From CAMDTE01 sp964504345 (GTDB taxonomy: Bacteria > Bacteroidota > Bacteroidia > Flavobacteriales > Schleiferiaceae): a stretch of DNA of 64,000 bases. Below are positions 41,043-49,052 of the stretch, in pieces (position 1 is the first letter of the stretch; each line of letters begins with the position of its first letter). The DNA lies in the NCBI GenBank assembly GCA_964504345.1, contig CAZDDX010000009.1:1-64000 (forward strand). Direction: 5' to 3'. Made by a program: the position numbers and the translations under genes. Below the pieces are notes generated by a model. The model saw only the letters and a program-made list of their open reading frames with translations, made no database searches and was not told the origin of the DNA.

Positions 41043-41864
41043 TTACATACCCAAACCTACGCGGCGGAAATCCACCACGGCCAAGCCTTTCTGCACGCTG
41101 TCCAAGTACTGGGCAACGGTCATTTTGCTGTCCTTGATGAATTCTTGCTCCACCAAAGTGCTCTCCTTGAAGAACTTGTTCAATTTGCCTTGAGCAATTT
41201 TCTCCACCATCTCCTCGGGCTTGCCCTCTTGACGGATTTGCTCGCGAGCGATTTCCAATTCGCGCTCCAAAACCTCAGCAGGAACACTGTCCTTGTTCAA
41301 GGATACAGGATTCATGGCGGCAGCTTGCATGGCTACGTCACGGCCGGCCTCAGGGGCAGCAGCAGTCAACACAACGGCCGTGGCCAATTTGTTGTTGGAG
41401 TGGATGTAGGTAGCAACGAAGGCTCCTTCCAAGCGCTCGTAGAAAGCAATCTCAATCTTCTCACCGATGACACCGGTCTGCTCGGTCAACTTATCGGCGA
41501 TGGTTCCGTTTTCAAACGAAAGGGCCAACAAATCTTCTTTTGTAGCGGGGAAACCAGCCAAGACCGTATCGGCTAATTGGTTGGCCAAAGCAACGAAGGT
41601 GTCGTTCTTGGCAACGAAGTCGGTCTCGCAGTTCAAAGAAATAACAACACCGCGCGTTGAATCACCGTTGGCTTTGGCGATCACAACACCTTCGGTGGCG
41701 TCGCGATCGGCGCGCTTGGCAGCGATCTTCTGACCCTTTTTGCGCAAGTTGTCAATGGCTTGTTCGAAGTCTCCGTTGGCTTCGACCAAAGCGTTTTTGC
41801 AGTCCATCATGCCTGCACCCGTGATTTGGCGCAGCTTGTTTACGTCGGCAGCGGTAATGGCCAT
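41043..41864 (-). CDS. tsf: Elongation factor Ts
   Basis: A 273-residue protein that exchanges GDP for GTP on EF-Tu. The start AITAADVNKLRQITGAGMMD and CKNALVEANGDFEQAIDNLR, with VVISLNCETDFVAKND in the core, are diagnostic. It follows rpsB, but a terminator-like hairpin stands between the two genes, and a strong terminator follows tsf. Confidence 0.97.
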   Translation of the reverse strand: MAITAADVNKLRQITGAGMMDCKNALVEANGDFEQAIDNLRKKGQKIAAKRADRDATEGVVIAKANGDSTRGVVISLNCETDFVAKNDTFVALANQLADTVLAGFPATKEDLLALSFENGTIADKLTEQTGVIGEKIEIAFYERLEGAFVATYIHSNNKLATAVVLTAAAPEAGRDVAMQAAAMNPVSLNKDSVPAEVLERELEIAREQIRQEGKPEEMVEKIAQGKLNKFFKESTLVEQEFIKDSKMTVAQYLDSVQKGLAVVDFRRVGLGM

Positions 41865-41940
41865 GGCGTTTTGAATTTAATTCGGATTTGACTTTTGTGG
41901 CGTGCCGTACCGATTTCGGAAGTCCGTTGGTACAGGCGGT

Positions 41941-41969
41941 AAAAATAGGCGCGGCCCTGGGGCCGCGCC
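41941..41969 (-). terminator. Terminator between rpsB and tsf
   Basis: A 10-base stem GGCGCGGCCC/GGGCCGCGCC with a 2-base spacer (41969 to 41948) followed on the minus strand by TATTTTT. It would cut or reduce read-through from rpsB into tsf. Confidence 0.75.
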
Positions 41970-41981
41970 ATTAAGTTTGCG

Positions 41982-42734
41982 TTATTCCGCAGATTGGGCG
42001 GTCTTCTTGGCCAACTTGTCGTTGCCAGACTTTTCCTTTTCTTCCTTGCGGTTGGAAAGGGCCTCACGAATGCCGGCGCTTACCGTATCCATGATCAAGG
42101 AGATGGACTTGGTAGCGTCGTCGTTGGACGGGATTACAAAATCAACCAAGTGCGGGTTGCTGTTGGTGTCCACCATCGCAAACACGGGGATGCCCAAGTT
42201 GCGTGCTTCAGCAACGGCGATGTGCTCGCGCATTACGTCAACAATGAACAAAGCAGCGGGAAGACGGCTCATGTCCGCGATGGAACCCAAGTTCTTCTCC
42301 AGTTTGGCGCGTTGACGATCCACTTGCAAGCGCTCGCGCTTGGACAGGGTGTTGAACGTACCGTCTGCTTTCATCTTGTCGATGTTGGTCATCTTCTTGA
42401 TGGCCTTGCGGATGGTTACGAAGTTGGTCAACATACCTCCGGGCCAGCGCTCGGTGATGTAGGGCATGTTCAAAGCCTTTGCCGTTTCGGAAACGGTTTC
42501 TTTGGCTTGCTTCTTGGTGGCAACAAACAAAATTTTGCGACCGCTGCCGGCGATTTTCGCCATGGCGTCCGTGGCTTCCGCCAATTTGCGCTGCGTCTTG
42601 TTCAAATCCAGGATGTGGATTCCGTTGCGCTCCATGAAGATGTAGGGAGCCATGTGCGGATTCCACTTGCGGGTCAAGTGACCAAAGTGTACGCCTGCGT
42701 CAAGCAGCGTTTGGATGTCTGGCGTTTGGGCCAT
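41982..42734 (-). CDS. rpsB: Ribosomal protein S2
   Basis: About 250 residues. MAQTPDIQTLLDAGVHFGH, then KWNPHMAPYIFMERNGIHIL, ITERWPGGMLTNFVTIRKAI and the C-terminal VDTNSNPHLVDFVIPSNDDA are typical. The tail after residue 225 is Lys- and Glu-rich. The ATG at 42734 is chosen over an earlier in-frame ATG at 42764, since S2 proteins start near this point. Confidence 0.97.
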   Translation of the reverse strand: MAQTPDIQTLLDAGVHFGHLTRKWNPHMAPYIFMERNGIHILDLNKTQRKLAEATDAMAKIAGSGRKILFVATKKQAKETVSETAKALNMPYITERWPGGMLTNFVTIRKAIKKMTNIDKMKADGTFNTLSKRERLQVDRQRAKLEKNLGSIADMSRLPAALFIVDVMREHIAVAEARNLGIPVFAMVDTNSNPHLVDFVIPSNDDATKSISLIMDTVSAGIREALSNRKEEKEKSGNDKLAKKTAQSAE

Positions 42735-42838
42735 GGGTATTGGGTTTACATTCACAAAAAACAACCGATGGGTAGCCGGAGCAAGCTCCGAGTCGCACCG
42801 GTTTGGATACTAAACAAACCGATAAAAAAAGAGGTCGA

Positions 42839-43225
42839 TTAACGCTTGGAGAACTGGAAGCGCTTGCGGGCCTTCTTCTGACCGAACTTCTTGCGTTCCA
42901 CCATGCGGGGGTCGCGAGTGAGCAAGCCTTCTGGCTTGAGCATCGGGCGATTCTCGCTGTTGATGGAAACCAAGCAACGGCTGATGGCCATGCGGATGGC
43001 TTCGGCTTGGCCGGTGATGCCACCGCCCTCAACGTTCACCTTTACGTCGTATTGGTCCACCGAATTGGTCAAAGCGAAAGGCTGCAATACTTTGTACTGC
43101 AGAGCTGCAGTTCCGAAGTAGTTCTTCAGGTCGCGGTGGTTGATGGTAACTGTTCCGGTGCCGGGCTTAATGTAAACTCGAGCAACAGAGGTCTTGCGGC
43201 GACCGATGGCGTGCGTTTGAGACAT
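42839..43225 (-). CDS. rpsI: Ribosomal protein S9
   Basis: A 128-residue protein: THAIGRRKTSVARVYIKPG at the start, GGGITGQAEAIRMAISRCL in the middle and the basic tail GQKKARKRFQFSKR that reaches the P-site tRNA. Its gene is 3 bases past rplM, the standard pair. Confidence 0.98.
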   Translation of the reverse strand: MSQTHAIGRRKTSVARVYIKPGTGTVTINHRDLKNYFGTAALQYKVLQPFALTNSVDQYDVKVNVEGGGITGQAEAIRMAISRCLVSINSENRPMLKPEGLLTRDPRMVERKKFGQKKARKRFQFSKR

Positions 43226-43228
43226 CGC

Positions 43229-43684
43229 TTAGAAAATTTCGTTCAGGTTGACAACAGTAGGCGTTTGTGCTTGGTGGGTGTGCTCAGCACCTGCAAATAC
43301 ATGCAAGCAGTTGAACATAGCACGTCCCAAACGATTCTTCGGCAACATGCCGCGAACCGCTTCCTCTACAACACGCGTGGGCTTGCGCTTCATTTCGCTT
43401 GCTGGCGTAGAAAAACGCTGACCACCGGGGTAGCCCGTGTAGCGAACGTATTTCTTGTCGTCCATCTTTTCGCCGGACAAAGCAATCTTGTCTGCGTTGA
43501 TGATGATGACGTGATCGCCGCAATTTACGTGCGGAGTGTAGGAGGGCTTGTGCTTGCCGCGGATGAGTTTGGCCACTTGCGACGACATGCGTCCCAAGGT
43601 TTGACCTTCGGCATCCACCACGAGCCAATTTTTCGTGACCGTCGCCTTATTGGCGGATAGAGTCTTATAGCTTAACGCGTCCAC
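43229..43684 (-). CDS. rplM: Ribosomal protein L13
   Basis: A 151-residue protein with WLVVDAEGQTLGRMSSQVAK, VNCGDHVIIINADKI and VRGMLPKNRLGRAMFNCLHV. Start is GTG. A TATCTTCG box lies on the minus strand about 40 bases upstream. It leads the rplM-rpsI-rpsB-tsf run. Confidence 0.97.
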   Translation of the reverse strand: MDALSYKTLSANKATVTKNWLVVDAEGQTLGRMSSQVAKLIRGKHKPSYTPHVNCGDHVIIINADKIALSGEKMDDKKYVRYTGYPGGQRFSTPASEMKRKPTRVVEEAVRGMLPKNRLGRAMFNCLHVFAGAEHTHQAQTPTVVNLNEIF

Positions 43685-43960
43685 TGTGTTATGGGTCTTT
43701 TTATGGGGCTGCGAAGATACGGAGATTTTTTGGGATTTACCAACACCTCATGGTGCAAAAAATGCAAAAGGGTGTGGGTCGACGGTTCGTCTTTTGCGTT
43801 TATCGCGGTTTTACGGGCCTTTTTGGGGGTAAAAAGCGCATCTCATCGCGCGCATCTGACGTCGGTATGCCTTTTGATACCTACCTTCGGTCTCCTCTTT
43901 TAGTGAAGCGAAATCCCCATTCTATTGTCTTTGATCGCTCCTGCTCGATTATCTTCTATA

Positions 43961-46045
43961 ATGGTTCCATACTACTCCTTCTTTATAGCGTCCGTCCGTC
44001 GGATGGCTCCGATTGTATTGATCTGCACGGCATCCTTGCACCTGCAGGCGCAAACCGTCCACCGCTGCGGCACGGACGAGTACCATGCCGCTTTGGCGGG
44101 TTTTGAGGACCGTCGGGCACGCACCGACGCCGCACTAGCGCAGTGGATTCAGAACAATCCGGGGCTTGACCAGTACACTCCGGAGGCCACCTACACCATT
44201 CCGGTGGTGTTCCACGTGATGTACTACGACCAGACGGACAATATTTCCGAGGCGCAAATCAACGATGCCCTGATTCGTTTGAACAAGGATTTCCGACGCC
44301 TGAACAGCGACGCAGGCCAGTTGCGCTCCATCTTTACCGCCCGCGCCGCAGACTTGAACATTGAATTCGTTCGGGCCAAGGTGGACCCCACCGGCAAGTG
44401 CACCAACGGCATCACGCGCACACAAACGCCCCTCACCCTGGCAGCGAACAACAACGTGAAGAGTGTTATTGGCTGGGACAATAAAAAGTACCTCAACATT
44501 TGGGTGGTGCGGGACATTGACCTCGCCGGTACCCAACCGAACGTAATTGTACTGGGCTACGCAGCGTTCCCGTACAACGGCCTTCCCGGTACGCAAGACG
44601 GCATCGTCATTCGGCACGACCAAGTGGGCGGAATCGGCACCGCCGTGAGCAACGGGCGCACGCTCACCCACGAGGCCGGGCACTACTTTAATTTGTACCA
44701 CACGTTTCAAGGCGGTTGCGGCCAAGGAGACCAGTGCGCAGACACCCCCCCGGTCATCAGCGCCTCCGACGGCTGCAACAAAAACCAAAACACCTGCACC
44801 AACGACGTTCCGGACCTCCCGGACATGCTGGAAAACTACATGGACTATTCGGACGACAACTGCATGAATACGTTCACGTTGGACCAGCGTTCGCGCGCCT
44901 GGGCCGTATTGAACTCCTTCAACCTGCGCGGATCCCTCACGTCTCCGTCCAACTTGGTGGCCACCGGCGCCACCGTCCCCCTGCCCACCTGCATACCGGT
45001 TTCTGAATGGACCTCCAACACGCGCACTGTATGTGCGGGCGACTCCGTACAGTTCACGCAACTGGCCATTGGCTACAAGCCCCTGTTCTACCACTGGACC
45101 ATCATGGACGCCTACCAGAACAACCAGTTCCACCTCCTGACCCCCAACCCAAAAATCAAATTCACGCAACCGGGCCGTTACAAAGTGGAGTTGAACGTCA
45201 GCAACCCCGACGGTTCCTCCACCGTGACCCGCGATGCCTACCTGACGGTGCACCCCGCCACTCCTCCCGCGGTGGCCTCCCCCAGTTGGACGCTGGAAAA
45301 CTCCCTGCCCAACATGCAGTGGACCGTAGACGAAAGCGGCGACAACATCGGCTGGGAAAGCACCTCAGCCGCAGCACACACCGGCTCCAAATCCGTCCGC
45401 ATCCGGCACTTTGATGTAAAAGCGCCCGGCGGCGGCGATTTCCTGACCTCGGCACCCGTAGCCACGGGCGGCACCGGCACGCTTACCCTGAAGTTCTGGG
45501 TGGCCTTCGCCAAAAAACTGGCCAACAATACGGACCAATTGCGCATTTTCACCAGCCGCGACTGCGGTAAAACCTGGACTTTGGAACGCCTGATCACCAC
45601 CTTCCAACTGAACTCCACCGCCAATCTATTCCCAACCGTAGGTTACGTTCCGCAGGCGTCGGACTGGAAGGAAATGTCCGTTTTGTTGTCCGCAACCGCG
45701 GCCAGCGCCCCGGAAATCATGGTGCGCTTTGAAAGCATCAACGGCGGCGGCAACAACCTCTATCTGGACGACATCCGTTTGTCTTACAAAGTTGGGTTGG
45801 ATGAAGCCGGCGAAACTCAAGCGCTGCGCGCCTTCCCCAACCCCGGCTCCGACCGAGTTCGGCTGAGCGCCTCCCCCGCAATGGACGGCACCCAGGATTG
45901 GACGGCCACGGACTGGACCGGACGCACGGTATGGACGGCACCCGCAGGTCGCGAAGAATTTATGGACGTGGCCACCTTCGATTGGCCGGCCGGTCTCTAC
46001 ATCTTCCGACGCGGGGATGCTGCGGTTCGTTGGGTTAAGGAATGA
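43961..46045 (+). CDS. Secreted M43 family zinc metalloprotease with T9SS type A sorting domain
   Basis: About 694 residues. An N-terminal signal region (APIVLICTASLHLQAQ) is followed by a pro-like part, then the M43 (cytophagalysin/pappalysin) catalytic domain with THEAGHYFNLYHTF, the extended zinc motif HExxHxxxxxH, and LENYMDYSDDNCM, the Met-turn region. A PKD-like domain follows (about residues 355-435: VCAGDSVQFTQL, FTQPGRYKVELNVSNPDG). A jelly-roll-like region leads to the T9SS sorting domain ALRAFPNPGSDRVRLS to WVKE. It should be exported and attached at the cell surface or released. ATG 44003 is another possible start. Confidence 0.92.
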   Translation: MVPYYSFFIASVRRMAPIVLICTASLHLQAQTVHRCGTDEYHAALAGFEDRRARTDAALAQWIQNNPGLDQYTPEATYTIPVVFHVMYYDQTDNISEAQINDALIRLNKDFRRLNSDAGQLRSIFTARAADLNIEFVRAKVDPTGKCTNGITRTQTPLTLAANNNVKSVIGWDNKKYLNIWVVRDIDLAGTQPNVIVLGYAAFPYNGLPGTQDGIVIRHDQVGGIGTAVSNGRTLTHEAGHYFNLYHTFQGGCGQGDQCADTPPVISASDGCNKNQNTCTNDVPDLPDMLENYMDYSDDNCMNTFTLDQRSRAWAVLNSFNLRGSLTSPSNLVATGATVPLPTCIPVSEWTSNTRTVCAGDSVQFTQLAIGYKPLFYHWTIMDAYQNNQFHLLTPNPKIKFTQPGRYKVELNVSNPDGSSTVTRDAYLTVHPATPPAVASPSWTLENSLPNMQWTVDESGDNIGWESTSAAAHTGSKSVRIRHFDVKAPGGGDFLTSAPVATGGTGTLTLKFWVAFAKKLANNTDQLRIFTSRDCGKTWTLERLITTFQLNSTANLFPTVGYVPQASDWKEMSVLLSATAASAPEIMVRFESINGGGNNLYLDDIRLSYKVGLDEAGETQALRAFPNPGSDRVRLSASPAMDGTQDWTATDWTGRTVWTAPAGREEFMDVATFDWPAGLYIFRRGDAAVRWVKE

Positions 46046-46087
46046 TGCATCGACAAGCCTGAGAATCCAGGCGACGATCAAAATAAC

Positions 46088-46118
46088 CCTCCAAAGCAAG
46101 CGATGCTTGCTTTGGAGG
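46088..46118 (+). terminator. Strong hairpin behind the metalloprotease gene
   Basis: A perfect 14-base stem CCTCCAAAGCAAGC/GCTTGCTTTGGAGG with loop GAT, then ATTATCTCTTT. A likely terminator with a weak T-tract. Confidence 0.7.
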
Positions 46119-46210
46119 ATTATCTCTTTACGGATATTTTCGCCAAACGTTTAAATTCATTTGTCATCTTAAAGATTGACTTAACGTTGTTTAATGTCAA
46201 TCTTTATCCT

Positions 46211-46218
46211 TACTTTTG
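46211..46218 (+). promoter_or_regulatory. TACTTTTG promoter box of the mobile mystery pair
   Basis: Exact TAnnTTTG match, 18 bases before ATG 46237, in AT-rich sequence. Confidence 0.6.
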
Positions 46219-46236
46219 ACTTGAATAGTGAACGTC

Positions 46237-46701
46237 ATGGATCAAAAAACCAAATCCCTTCGAATCCGACAATTGGATCGTCAATTGGAAAATTACCTTC
46301 CTGTGCATACCCTTTCTGTGCCTCAGGAGGGATGGATTCGTACCGTGCGTAAAACTTTAGGAATGTCCTTACTGCAGCTGGGCAGAAAGTTGAACATTTC
46401 GAAGCAAAGTGTCTCGGAACTGGAACGCCGCGAGGCGGAAGGAACCATCCAACTGCAGAAACTGCGGGAGGTTGCCCAGGCCATGAACTTGCACTTGGTT
46501 TATGCGCTGGTTCCAAACAATGGTTCTCTGGAATCCTTCGTTCGGGAGCGCGCGCGTGCTTGGGCCATTACCGTAGTCCAACGTACGCACCAAACCATGG
46601 TCTTGGAGGAGCAATCCACCGGCTACGAACGTCAGCAAGCGGATGTGGAGGCTTTGGTGGAGGAGTTGATGAAAGCAATGCCCAAACAATTATGGGACTG
46701 A
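46237..46701 (+). CDS. Mobile mystery protein A (XRE-type HTH, antitoxin-like)
   Basis: A 154-residue protein. After IRQLDRQLENY comes the pattern of this family, WIRTVRKTLGMSLLQLGRKL, then NISKQSVSELERREAEGTIQ and LREVAQAMNLHLVYALVP, a Cro/C1-type HTH where the recognition helix is QSVSELER. The gene overlaps the Fic gene by 10 bases. In this pair the HTH protein is likely the repressor and antitoxin. The name reflects its spread on mobile DNA; the biology is mostly unknown. Confidence 0.88.
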   Translation: MDQKTKSLRIRQLDRQLENYLPVHTLSVPQEGWIRTVRKTLGMSLLQLGRKLNISKQSVSELERREAEGTIQLQKLREVAQAMNLHLVYALVPNNGSLESFVRERARAWAITVVQRTHQTMVLEEQSTGYERQQADVEALVEELMKAMPKQLWD

Positions 46702-47288
46702 GTTACCTCCCTGAGCAAGGTCAAACACCACTCGATCCCGAATACTTGAGTGGCTTGCGATTGGTTGGAGTTACTACGAAGCTCCAATTGGATGAATTGG
46801 AACATCTGAATATACAGTCTGCCATGACCTGGTTGATTAGCAATCCCCCAAAACACGATTCGTTACTCGCAGAGAAGTTCATCAAATCACTTCACAAACG
46901 AATGTTTGGTGACGTGTGGAATTGGGCAGGTAACTTTCGACGGGTTGATACAAATATTGGAGTTGAATGGTGGAAAATTCCATCTGAACTAAAAGTTTTA
47001 ATGGACGACGCACAATTCTGGCTTGAACACAACACCTATCCTAGAGAAGAATGGGCCATTCGAATCAAACACCGTCTAGTCTCCATCCATTTCTTCCCAA
47101 ATGGAAATGGACGACACAGTCGATTATTTGCCGACTTGTTGATTAACAATTTCGGCAACTTGCCTTATTTCACTTGGGGTGCACAAGCCAAATTGGACGA
47201 GTACGCAACCCGAACCAATTACATAACGTCTTTGCGTGAAGCAGACCTCGGTGACTACCGTCCACTCGTACAGTTCGCGCTGAACTGA
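46692..47288 (+). CDS. Mobile mystery protein B (Fic/DOC family, toxin-like)
   Basis: About 198 residues. Start MGLSYLPEQGQTPLDPEYLS, then HKRMFGDVWNWAGNFRR (the usual N-terminal Fic pattern) and the active site HFFPNGNGRHSR. The canonical Fic motif is HPFxxGNGR with an Asp or Glu before GNGR that holds Mg2+; here that position is Asn, and Pro after His is Phe. His, Gly-Asn-Gly and both Arg residues are kept. Fic proteins move AMP or other phosphate groups to proteins. GC content is clearly lower than that of the flanking genes, pointing to transfer. Confidence 0.88.
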   Translation: MGLSYLPEQGQTPLDPEYLSGLRLVGVTTKLQLDELEHLNIQSAMTWLISNPPKHDSLLAEKFIKSLHKRMFGDVWNWAGNFRRVDTNIGVEWWKIPSELKVLMDDAQFWLEHNTYPREEWAIRIKHRLVSIHFFPNGNGRHSRLFADLLINNFGNLPYFTWGAQAKLDEYATRTNYITSLREADLGDYRPLVQFALN

Positions 47289-47305
47289 TTTACATGAACA
47301 ACTAA

Positions 47306-48907
47306 CTACCTCCCCCCCGCCACCGGTCCGTCCGCGCCCGGTGCGGCCGCAGGTACAGCGCCCTTAGGCAAAAGCTCCAGCAAGTAGGTGTCCGGATTGG
47401 GCAGGGTGAGCACCAAGCGGAAACGTTCGGGGCGCTGCTGAACCGTCGGGACTAAATAGCGGCCCACGCTGGCGTACCCCATTTGATCAATGACCACGTG
47501 GGTAACGCCGGAGCGTTCCATGCCGGCCAGAACCGTATCTGGATCCGTGCTGGAGTCAAATTTGGTACACGTGCGGTTGGCGTAGAGGTAAAAAAGTGCT
47601 GGTTTGTAGGTGCAGATAACGGCGTCGGCGGGAGTGTTATCCTGAACGTACTTGCCCAGGTTGAAGTAGTTGTTGAAGTTGCTGATGTGCGGCTCTTTGG
47701 AGGACTTCACCTGCGCCAAAATGCACGGATGGTTGCTCACGGGATCCTCTGCCGTAGTGGCTTTGCCAAAGGCAGGCAGGAGAAACAGCGCCAGTAAGGC
47801 CGGATGGGCCAGCAGCCCAATGGAGGATTTTTGTGCGGCGCGCTGCAAAAGGTCCCACGCCCCCACAAGGGAGGCGAAGCCCACCAGGGGAAGCAGCGGT
47901 TGCAAAAAGCGGACTCCAAACCAGACGTCGGGCCACAGGAGGAAAATCACCGCACTGGAGGCGAGATAACCGGCGTAGAGCGCACGGAGTTTGGGCATGC
48001 GGACGGAGCCCCACACGGTTAGGCCAAGCAACAACAAGCCCAACAGGGGATAGGAAACCAGTTGCTCTTCTTGGTAGGAAACTTCGTAGGCGGGAAAAAA
48101 TCCGTTGGGTAGCTCCTGGGTCAGGTAGCGGGAGGCGTTGGCCACAATGCGATCCACCCAACCGCTGGCGTCCAACAATCCCTCTTCCGGACGGTAGGGA
48201 TTGACGCGTACGAGCTGCTGCAGGTAGCCGTTCCCGCCCAACGCTTTGCCGCGCAGGTACCAAGGCAGGCAAAGGGCCAAAAAGCCGGCGCCGTAGGCCG
48301 CCGCAGGCACCCACCGCTTTTGGAACAAGAGGTACAGGCCCACGGCCCCTACCAGTGCAATGCCGGCCGTCCGGATGTGGTAACTCACGGCACTCAGCAG
48401 CACCAAGGACCAAAACACAGGCGATTTCCAAAAGGGCTTTTCCTCCCGCTCCCAGCGCACCAAGGCGTGGAGCACAAGCACGGAGAAGAAAAGAAACGGC
48501 ACCTCGCTCATCATGATGGTGGCGCTGCGCAGCAGGTGGCCGTTGAGGAGGGCAAAGGCCGCCGCTAGGAAGGCCACGGTGGTGTTGCCGACGGTCCGTT
48601 CAAAGAGCTTGTACAGCAACAGAACGGTAGCTAAGAAGAGCGCTCCATTCATGAGTTTTAGGAACACAAAGGAGTCGCTCACGAACATAAACAGGGCCAT
48701 TAAGGCGGGGTAGCCCGGCGGGAAATGGTTGGCCGGGGTCTGCTCCGGAAGGTGGATGTCCGTGTAGCCAGCGCCCGTGTTCAGGGCCTTTCCCAGAATG
48801 TAGTATCCGGCGTTGTCCCCGCCCAAGTCAATTTTGGAATCGAAGACGGCCGTGTAAACGAGCAAAAACAGGCCGGTAAGGAGGAAGATGGGAAGGTTAT
48901 TCTTCAT
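47306..48907 (-). CDS. ArnT/PMT-like membrane glycosyltransferase
   Basis: A 533-residue protein with about eleven to twelve membrane segments in the first 380 residues and a soluble C-terminal domain (YFNLGKYVQDNTPADAVICT onward). Near the start, LGGDNAGYYILGKALNTGAGYT with an early Asp and PANHFPPGYPALMALFM in the first periplasmic loop match the GT-C (GT39/GT83) family that uses polyprenyl-phosphate sugars. The substrate is unknown. It stands alone, convergent with the Fic pair. Confidence 0.8.
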   Translation of the reverse strand: MKNNLPIFLLTGLFLLVYTAVFDSKIDLGGDNAGYYILGKALNTGAGYTDIHLPEQTPANHFPPGYPALMALFMFVSDSFVFLKLMNGALFLATVLLLYKLFERTVGNTTVAFLAAAFALLNGHLLRSATIMMSEVPFLFFSVLVLHALVRWEREEKPFWKSPVFWSLVLLSAVSYHIRTAGIALVGAVGLYLLFQKRWVPAAAYGAGFLALCLPWYLRGKALGGNGYLQQLVRVNPYRPEEGLLDASGWVDRIVANASRYLTQELPNGFFPAYEVSYQEEQLVSYPLLGLLLLGLTVWGSVRMPKLRALYAGYLASSAVIFLLWPDVWFGVRFLQPLLPLVGFASLVGAWDLLQRAAQKSSIGLLAHPALLALFLLPAFGKATTAEDPVSNHPCILAQVKSSKEPHISNFNNYFNLGKYVQDNTPADAVICTYKPALFYLYANRTCTKFDSSTDPDTVLAGMERSGVTHVVIDQMGYASVGRYLVPTVQQRPERFRLVLTLPNPDTYLLELLPKGAVPAAAPGADGPVAGGR

Positions 48908-49035
48908 GATTGATGGGGTGTGGAAGCCAAACTCCCGGGGTTTGTGTTCGGTGCGAATTTAAGGTTTTGCAGGCGACCTGAGTGCGGCGGGGACTACAGA
49001 TTTTCCTATTTGCCCACCATTTAAGTAGGAATTAG

Positions 49036-49043
49036 TATCTTTG
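49036..49043 (+). promoter_or_regulatory. TATCTTTG promoter box of the sulfate operon
   Basis: Exact TAnnTTTG match, 9 bases before ATG 49053. It overlaps the upstream TTG of the same frame (49041), which excludes that start. Confidence 0.7.
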
Positions 49044-49052
49044 CCCCCGACG

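Noticed and set aside
43685..43960. Short frames in the gap between rplM and the metalloprotease
   Set aside because: The frame with MGLFMGLRRYGDF covers the rplM promoter region and has no family features; nothing else is supported there.
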